Positions 53,901-62,900 of a stretch of 64,000 nt of DNA are shown one piece after another. How positions within the stretch are numbered: position 1 is the first letter of the stretch; each line of letters starts with the position of its first letter. The notes below the pieces were generated by a model, which was not told where the DNA came from, made no database searches, and saw only the letters and a list, made by a program, of their open reading frames with translations. Source of the stretch: Aphrocallistes beatrix. Lineage: Eukaryota; Porifera; Hexactinellida; Sceptrulophora; Aphrocallistidae. The DNA is taken from NCBI GenBank assembly GCA_963281255.1, contig OY725492.1, positions 4,715,571 through 4,779,570 on the forward strand. The letters are read 5' to 3'. The position numbers and the translations under genes were made by a program.

Positions 53901-56900
53901 TGTAGACATAAGCAGGTCCAGGAGGTCGATAGAAATGATTTGCTGATGACTTGAACTCCCACGATTCTAAGAATAAACACTGATCTATACCACGATCATA
54001 TCAGTTCATGATTCTTCAATTGAGTAAAACATGACCTGTAGATTCAATGTTCGATAGAAGTAAGTTTGAACAACATTTATGGAGTAATTAGTGAAAATCG
54101 AATCAATTACAATACTTAAGACACCTCCCTAGGTTGCTTAATGTTCGGTCTTAAGTTCGAACTTAAATCTTAGTGAATACGACTTAAGATCGAACTTAAG
54201 ACTTAAGCACTAAGATCTTAGTGAATACGGCCGCTGCTGCTCTTTTGATTTAGAGAATTTAACACATTTTGGGAAATAATCTAATTTTTGATTTCGTTTG
54301 GTGGATATTGATTCAATTGAGTGGCATTTTCATGGTAACTGCTTAGAATAGAATTGAACTGAAAGATGATGAATTCCAATGCTCCTCTCTCTCTTAAACG
54401 AGCAATAATCCAACAAAATCAAAAAACAGAATCTCAGTCCTATCTTTCCGAACTATCCTCAGGGCCGGCTCTAGCTAAAATGGCGCCCAGGGTGAGGTAA
54501 ATATTCCGGCGCCCCCATATGGACGGAGCGAATATTTAAGTTTCCTTTGAGATCTGAATTTCTTAAAATAATAATATTAAGTATTGACAAATATATTTGA
54601 ATGGACGATGTATTTTAATGGAAATGGAGATATCCATACAAACCTACATCTAACTACACACACACATAACTAGCTACATTACACAGTAAAGAGAAGTATC
54701 CTAGTTTGCCTAGAAAACTGGACTATTTAGGCCTAAAGCAGTGGTGCATCGTAGAAATATACATAAACTGCGATGATAGTTAAGAACAGGCGATGAGAGC
54801 TTGAACTAGAAGAGTCAGTAGGAGTACACTGGTGATAAGAGATGGTAACACTCCTGAGCTATTCAGGGCAGTGAAGGAGATGGAGGGAACGAATGGGTCT
54901 TGACCACATCTGTAATAATCCTGATTTTGCCCGATGTAGTAAGTCCCATTGTAGTTGTTGCAGTCATCCCATCGGTTTGACTGAATCATGTAGTCGATAC
55001 CAGGGATTGGTAAGTGGCTTTTGAAGACTCGGTTGTTACAAGCTACGTAGGTAGTATTGGGTCTAGTCAAGGGAGAAACTTCAAGTGTACGGAGTACCTT
55101 GTCCCCCCAGTTTAAAAGCGAGGCGTTAGAAATGTCATTCCCAGAAGGAATGACATTTTCGCAGACCAGGTCATCAGCTGCTGTACTATAGGCAGAGGAT
55201 GTGTCATAGATACTCACACAACTTTTGAAGTTGACTCGGGGATAGTAAAACAAGAAGTGAAGACACATTTCCTCTTGCGTCGACAAGCCCCCAAGCGTAT
55301 AGTCCCCTCTTTCTGTCGTCTTGTATTGGCAGTTTACGACCAGCTCATCTCCAGGCTTTATCGTGACTGGAGGATTTAGGTAGATCGGATCCTGTTATGA
55401 AGAATATAATTAAGATTAGGAGAGTAGTCATCATGAAAAGAAAATCTCGATCATTTTTCCATTCATTTTTTATTGTTTTCGTTCTCGACACATCATTTTT
55501 GTATAAACCAAAATTCAAAATACTTACCAAGCTTAGATATCAGAATGTCGTAAACTGGGATGACTTTGGCCCTAAGAGGTTGCTTTGTCCCACAATAGCA
55601 ATTTTAATAAATATACTCAAACTTATGAATCAATGTAATCACATTGATAATATGTTGAATGAAACTCTCAATATATCCAAAGATATTTAAACCGCAATAT
55701 TACTAAGTTTGAGTATATTTTATTATAATTGCTATTGTGGGACAAAGCAATTTCTTAGGGCCAAAGACGCCCCAGTTTACGGTACTTAATAGTATTTTAG
55801 TCTCAAATTGTTGTAAAAACATAGAAAAATAGAATAAGTTAATAATGATCAGGAGAGAGGACAATATTAGTCCCCCAAAATGATCCGAAAAATAATCGGG
55901 CTAAAAGAGATCGTGATTACTATATTTTACTTGAAGTGTGTTAGAAAAATTGTTTTGCTTATTTTAAGATATCTAGTGAATATAATATTCTCCCTAGTGC
56001 ATCTTGCAAATAAATTATGCCACTTTCTTACTTGAAATTCGAAGTCATAATTGAGATTTCTGTCAACCGTTCCTATTTCTTGTCCGTTTCTGACTTGCTG
56101 TGTCCACATAGCACTTCCAGCTAAATGAGAGTGGAGAAGAGACGCGAATACTTGGATGTCAGTCCCGAAATCCCTGGTGCATTCCGAGGGACAATAGCCC
56201 TGTACCACGTAGCTATCGGCGTAAGGGGGGATTCTCATATTTGGAGAAATGGAGTGTCCCAATGCAAATACTGCAGCGTCCTGTGTTCTCGTTTCAGCCG
56301 TGTGGTAGAGAGTGAACCCACTGCTGTCCACTATGCCAGACACTCCAGGAGGGTTGTTATAGTGCGTCTCAAGCAGTAATGTCCTGAAACTCTCTCCAGG
56401 GCCAATCGGGAATCCCACTTCTGGAGGATAATCGAAGTCCACTCCTCCCACTGCCCAACCAGCGATGATGATTGTTCTGCAGAGGCCAGTTTGGAACGGG
56501 GAGGCGTCTCCTGTGCAAAGGCCTGAATTCAGCGGTAGCTGTTCATCACAGACGTACAGCAGCATATGGTGCACGTACTCTGAGGAGGAAGGAGTGATGT
56601 CGATCTGAACAAATTGGATAATAGATAATTAAACAACCGTTAGAAGCTAAAAAGTGTGAAAATTTGTTTTCCAATTTTTTGCAGAGGTGTGAAATTTTAC
56701 TTAGATCTTCGAATCGTAGACTCATCATTTGACACCTACAAGCCAATTTTTATATATCTACGACTTGCTAATTCTTCAACCAATTCGGACAAACATTAAA
56801 AAATCCAAAGGTTAGTACGTACTCGGATAATACCTTCTTCGGTTAGTACGTACTCATTTTTCTGAACCAAAATCCATCTATAATATAGATTTCTATGTAG

Positions 56901-59900
56901 TACAAACTCGGTTAGTACGTACTTACGGATAGTATGTACTAATAATTCCTTCGAAGGGGTACGTCTTATCCGAGTTCTACTGTATACATACATACACAAA
57001 CATTAATATAGTTTTAATAGTAAGGCTAGACCTTGACACCTGAATGAAAGCATAGTCCCTAGGTATCTAATAGTAGTAACATCCACTCTATGCTCTACAC
57101 ACGTATTTTTCAACTACATAGTTACCCCTATTCGGATGATGTGTCTCTTAGAAGTTGGTTGTTGGAAAGAAAAGGTCCGGCAGTAGTAGGTTGTGCCTAT
57201 AGTCGGAATAGTGAAATTGTCCTGTGTGAAAGAGTAGGCCTGAGTGTCTGATGGAAGCGTGGAAGTGAAAATTGGTTCACTCAACAAGTTGAGGCTTTTC
57301 ACACCTCTGGTTGTATGCTGGAAGGGAGTGTCGGCAGGATCTTCAGGGTTCCAACTGTAGATTACTCGAACCGTACCGACTGGCAAATCCCGGTCTCTGT
57401 CATCGCAAGTTTTCAGGTTCCTAACAGAGAATCAAAGGTTGTAGCCAATCATATTTACAGGCTTGTGAGCACTCTGAATTACCCAACCAATTTCCTATAA
57501 TAGTACGATAGAACTCGGATAAGATGTACCCTCCGGGAAGCGGAAAAAAGTACGTACTATCCGTAAGTATGTACTAACCGATTTGATATTACATAGGAAT
57601 CTATGTATTAAATGAATTTTGTAATCAGAGAAATGAGTACGTACTAATTAGCAGAGCTCTACTGTACTTTTACTACCAAATACAAATGTATAATAATAAC
57701 TATTGTATTGTATCATATAATATATTCGTGTAGCGATCGTATCAGGCTTGGACCGGGTCAAGATTTCCTGACCCGGTTAAAAGCTCTGACCCGGTGACCC
57801 GGTTTTCCAGGAAACATTAGTTTTCTATATTCATGCGATTTGATATCGCATGAATATAGAAAAGTATGTTATTTCGATATATGATATTTACTATATTTAA
57901 GTGAACACAGAATGAATTATGATTATGAGTAATAATGGAGATAAATATTAGAAGTATACTAAACCGGGTCAAGTCAAAATCAGTGACCCGGTTCTGACCC
58001 GGAAATTTATTGAAAATAGTGACCCGGTCCAAGCCTGGATCGTATATTACTGCATAAAACGTAATGTTAAAAACGGTCAATCGATAAGTTGCATCATTAT
58101 CACAGGACAGTTCACAGCCCAGACTATGCATGAAAATAACTTAAAATCTTAGCAAAGACAAACCTGCAAAATTCAAAACTAGTATTGCCGTTCAGTTCGA
58201 CTCCGGAAGTCAGTCGGTAGTTCTGTATGGGGTCAACTGAAGGCAGAGCTCTCTCAGAAGCAAACCTATCCGTAAAGAAAGTCTGTCCATCTTTCACCCA
58301 ACCCATCACGACATCTGAATTGCTCATCCCTCCATTCGGTGAGAATCCAAGGCCCACCCATCCAGTTGTCCTCACAGTGACAGCGAAGCAAATTTCCCCA
58401 TCCTCAGTTGGTGTATTCCAGTAGAGAGTATATGAGTTAGGGTGCAGCACACTCTCATACCTGTAAGTTGTTGAGAAGCAATCGAAACGGGAAATGCTGA
58501 ATGACCAGGATAAAATAAAAGCGAAACAAAATGAATTGGAAATCATCTTGAAGTGTATGTTAGCAACTATCATCGAGCTTTTATTTAAAATTTAGAGCGA
58601 TTAACATGAATCGTTAGCATTGCTATATTAAGAAACATTTGAAGGTGTATGCAATAACCTGCCTACGTAATCCGGAATGCTCACTCCATTACTATATTTT
58701 CTTGAAAGATCATCTTCTCGATTAGCTAATAGCCATGAAACACCTTTCATACCACTAACATTGAGTCAAATTGAAAATTATTTATTAGCATTAGTTGAGT
58801 ACTCAGTGGAGCATAGTACGTAAGCAAGATGTAATATATTCCAAATATTGAAGGTGTAGACACAAGCAGGTCAGGAGGTCGATAGGAATGATTTGCTAAT
58901 AGCTTGAACTCGAACGATTCCAAGAACAAACACTTTGATCCATACCACGAGCATATCAGTTCATGAGTCTTTAATTGAGTAAACACGACCTGTTCTTGGA
59001 TTTAAACAATTTAAATTTACTCACAAATTCTAAGGGATTATTAAAGTAATTAACTTTTTGGGCTCGAATAACATGACCATATTTGGAGAAATATTTGATA
59101 CATAGGACTGTGACAACATTCCATTCTCAGATTTCTTACTTATCCTATCGAGTGAACGTTTGTTTTCTGCTTGACTTCCTGATTGCAATATTTCGTAAAG
59201 CATTCACAAATTGAATGTATGACAATATTCATATCTCACGTGCCAAGTCACTTAATGGAGCTGCACTATCGGTCTGTCGACCGACATTTTCCATTGTTCC
59301 TGGAGACTTGTCCCAAGCAGTTGTCCCGATTAGATGGTTTTGATTATATATATATATAATAATATGTGTATGTATGTATAGGTCCGGAGTGAGGTGTCAA
59401 AAGAGAGCCTCCCTAAGACCGCTCCCTCCAAGCGAAAGAGTTGGAAAGCCACTTCCTGTGTGTCTCTCAAAACGGAGCAAGGAGAGCAATTGGAACTGGA
59501 ACTGTCGCCTAGACTGATAGAAGAATCTCCCAAAAAACACCCGCCAATCCAGGTGTCCTCTGGTGGCAGCGATTCCGAGGTACCACTTCACACCTTAATC
59601 CATAGTGATAGATTAAGACAATTGGAATGTGACTTGATTCTATTTTTAGATAAGTGACCATTGTGACGAGGAATTGAATGCAAGTGTGAGTGGACCACTG
59701 AAATACAGCGAACCGTTAGAATTGTGTCGAGGTGGCTCAGTGCCACCTAAAAGTGGCGGGCCTTCCAGGTCTGTGTCCACTTGTTCCGTCACCAGTGTGC
59801 GAGTGAGGCAAGATCTGGACGAGAGCATTCAGGACCTGCAAGGAATTCTCTCTGCCATCCAGCGAGAAAACTCTAAACCCATTCAGGGAATCGAGGTAAG

Positions 59901-62900
59901 CCATCTTACCTTCTAACTCAGTGGTTCCCAACCTGGGGTCCATGGACCCTTAGTGTCCTCAGAAGATATCACGGGCATAGGCGTCGTAAACTTTATTTCC
60001 TACCCTTGGACTGCCCGGCCACAATAATCCAGGGCCGTTCAGTCAGTTAATCGGGCCGTATCTTCAGCTGATCCAGCGTTACCGTCAGCCAAATGGGCGT
60101 GAAGTTCCAGGGTTGGGTTTTGTCCGTCCAAAACAGGTTTTGGACAGGGCAGTGGACAAAACCTGGTTTTAACCGGTTAAAACCGGACAAAACTGGACAA
60201 AACTGGAAAAAACCTAATGGAAACTGTAAATCATTGCAGTAGGTACGAAACAGTTTAGGATGGAAAGAGAGCGAGGACAATGAATGGATTTTCTTGCTGA
60301 CTCCTGTTTATTACCATAACTATATTTTGTATTCGATTTATCATGTAAGACACGAACAACACTTGGACAAAACCTGGACAAAACCTGGACAAAACCTGGA
60401 CAAAACTTGGACAAAACCTGGACAAAACTTGGATATAACTTGGACAAAACCTGGACAAAACCTGGACAAAACTTGGACAAAACCTGGACAAAACTTGGAT
60501 ATAACTTGGACAAAACCTGGACAAAACTTGGACAAAACCTGGACAAAACTTGGATATAACTTGGACAAAACCTGGACAAAACTTGGATATAACTTGGACA
60601 AAACTTGGATATAACTTGGACAAAACTTGGACAAAACCGTTAATGAGGAATATGAATTAAATTTTGAGGTTTTGTCCAGTTTTGTCCACCCAAGAGGTTT
60701 TGGACAGGACGGTTTTAACCTGGTTAAAACCACTAGGTTTTGTCCAAGTGGACAAAACCTGCCAACCCTGGCGTGAACCCTTGATCTACATGAGGAATTA
60801 GTAACAGCCAATTACCAGTACATAATAGCACTAAGCTTTTTACCGGGTAGTACCCGGTCATTTACCGGGTAGCACCCGGCATTAGACCGGGTAGCACCCG
60901 GCCTGCCGGGTAGTACCCGGCATTCACTCTGGGCCGCCCGGCAATTGTCGGGTAACCGGGTGGGTTACGACGCCTATGATCACGGGATTCGAAATTTTTG
61001 TTTTACGGTTAATAGGAGGGGTCCACAGAATATAGGAAATTGCTATAGGGCGTCCACAGTCAAAAAATGTTGAAAACCGCTGTTCTAACTCTGTTAATGG
61101 CAGAGCTATACTGAGCAACTGAAGATTCTAGTTATAACAGAGGTTTAATGACGTCATAATTGCGTGATGTGTTGAAAATAACTTCCTCGAGTCAGTGGCA
61201 AAATACTCCCGTTTGCAAAAATCTGTTTCTGCGATTGCAATGTCTCCGATTGATTCGTTGTATATATTCATACAAATAAATATATTTTAATCAAGTTTTA
61301 AGAGTAGTATATGTTTTCACACCTCGTTTAGGACACTCCTCCACAATCTCCTGACACAATCAGAGACAGTTTAGATACATATATCGACACCAACTCCTCC
61401 ACTTTGGCGCCTAACACCTTTAACGACTATTGGCAGAACCACTCCTTATTTGGAGAAATGGACAAACTAAAAGGTGTGAAAATCCTCATGGAGGTCTCCT
61501 CCAATTGGGGACACCCTTCTCTCATTGGTCTGACAGAAATAGAATTCTTCACTCCTCAGAACAAGAAGGTGTGGCTGAGTGGCACAAGGCTGATGACAGA
61601 AGGACATCTTAACACCTCTGAACTCGACCACATTCTCAACGGAAAGACACATTCCACTCATGAGAAGCACATGTGGTGTTCCCAGTACAGAGCCAAGAGG
61701 AAAATACGGTTCCACTTCTTAGTTCCAATTGGAACCAAGCACGATTTGAGAGCTGTGAGGATATGGAACTATAACAGGCCGTCCTATCTGGATGCTGGGG
61801 TTAGAAGTGTGAAAATAGTGGTCGAAAATGTGTCGGTGTGGGAGGGTGAGGTTCCTATTGGCTGCGGGAACACAACTTTAAATTACGCGCATAATATCGT
61901 TGTATACATTCCTGAATCTTCTCCTAGCAACGCATCTGTAACCCTATCTCCTGAGAACCCAATCCATGTGACTATTGTAGAGAAATCAGCTGATGGCAAG
62001 GACAAATCAGCTGACACAATGAAAAAAGAACTTAACAGCCAACCTGCTGATAGAGAAGAGAAATCAGCTGATAGTAAGGTGAAATCAGCTGATAGTAAGG
62101 TGAAATCAGCTGGTCAGATCGGCCAATCAGCTGTGAGGTTTAGAGCAACTTACAATCCATTCACAGGACCCATCCTAGCAACCAATAGTGAACCAAACAC
62201 GCCTGCTAATAAGTCCACTCCTCCAGAGACGAAACCGCGATCCTCTCCCCAGCTGATGAATCAGCTGATTGGTCAGCCAGAACAGCTGACCAATCAATCC
62301 CCACAGCACGAAGTGGCACATTTAGGCGCAGAGGAAAGGCGCCATTTGCGACACTCTGTGAGTCAGGCCAGCATTCTGGATGAACTCTTTTCCCCGCCTT
62401 CCAATCAGCTGTTAGAGAAATCCTACAGCGAGTCAGAGCTCGGGAATCTGCTCGCATCTGATTGGCCAGTTCAGACGCCAACCCACGGACGCAGATCTCA
62501 GCTGAGATTGGGAACAGCTGTCACTGGGAAAGCGCGCCCAGAATTGCCTGACGCAGAACTCACTGATGTCACACACCTTTACGCGCCTAAAAATAACCGC
62601 AACCCAATCGCTTGTAGTCCACTACCTACGCATTCCAATCATGCCAATCCGTCGCGAAGGCGAACTCCCTCCCTCCAATCAAGTCGCACAGAACCAATCA
62701 TTTCAGGCGCCAAATCCGTGCCATCTCTTGACGAGATGCTCCAATCATTGGCCACATTCCAGCACTCACACAGAGGACGCCTGGCTCCAATGGCAGATGC
62801 CACATTGGACCAATTCCTAGAGGAGAGAGTCCGCACCAGGGACACCCCACTAAAATTAGAACCGGAACCAGAGTTCAAGATACCGGAACTCCCGTACGGC

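Larger units (their letters stand above)
49427..54050. repeat. tandem segmental duplication, unit 1
   Basis: Left border GCGAATATTTAAGTTTCC is shared with 54525. The match runs through MOXD1 copy 1 and its upstream flank to the region after CATATCAGTTCATGA near 54010. Unit 2 spans about 54525-58990. Confidence 0.75.
54525..58990. repeat. tandem segmental duplication, unit 2
   Basis: Starts at GCGAATATTTAAGTTTCC and matches unit 1 through MOXD1 copy 2 and its upstream flank to about 58990. Differences are mainly transposon insertions specific to one unit. Confidence 0.75.
59976..60978. mobile_element. second-level insertion with 14-base inverted ends and 8-bp duplication
   Basis: Ends CATAGGCGTCGTAA and TTACGACGCCTATG; ATCACGGG flanks both sides (59968-59975, 60979-60986). 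Its right part has at least four palindromic ACCGGGTAGTACCCGG-type units (60841-60920). It contains a third element at 60105-60770. Confidence 0.88.
59919..61082. mobile_element. hAT-type element (CAGTGGTTCCCAA family), outermost of a nested set
   Basis: Left end CAGTGGTTCCCAACCTGGGG, right end AAACCGCTG. A perfect 8-base duplication TTCTAACT lies at 59911-59918 and 61083-61090. Most of its length is a later insertion (59976-60978). In KATNIP intron 3. Short relative at 467-587. Confidence 0.88.

Noticed and set aside
53136..58424. Small + strand frames across MOXD1 exons
   Set aside because: Antisense shadows repeated in both tandem copies.
60214..60811. Frames of 100-156 codons on both strands (LDKTWTKPGQN, VQVLSRFCPS repeats)
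   Set aside because: Created by the 11-12 base minisatellite within a transposon; not real proteins.
61404..61404. Start of the KATNIP domain exon as a gene start
   Set aside because: The codon there is TTG, and the frame runs upstream to a TTTAG acceptor at 61331 that joins in phase to earlier exons.
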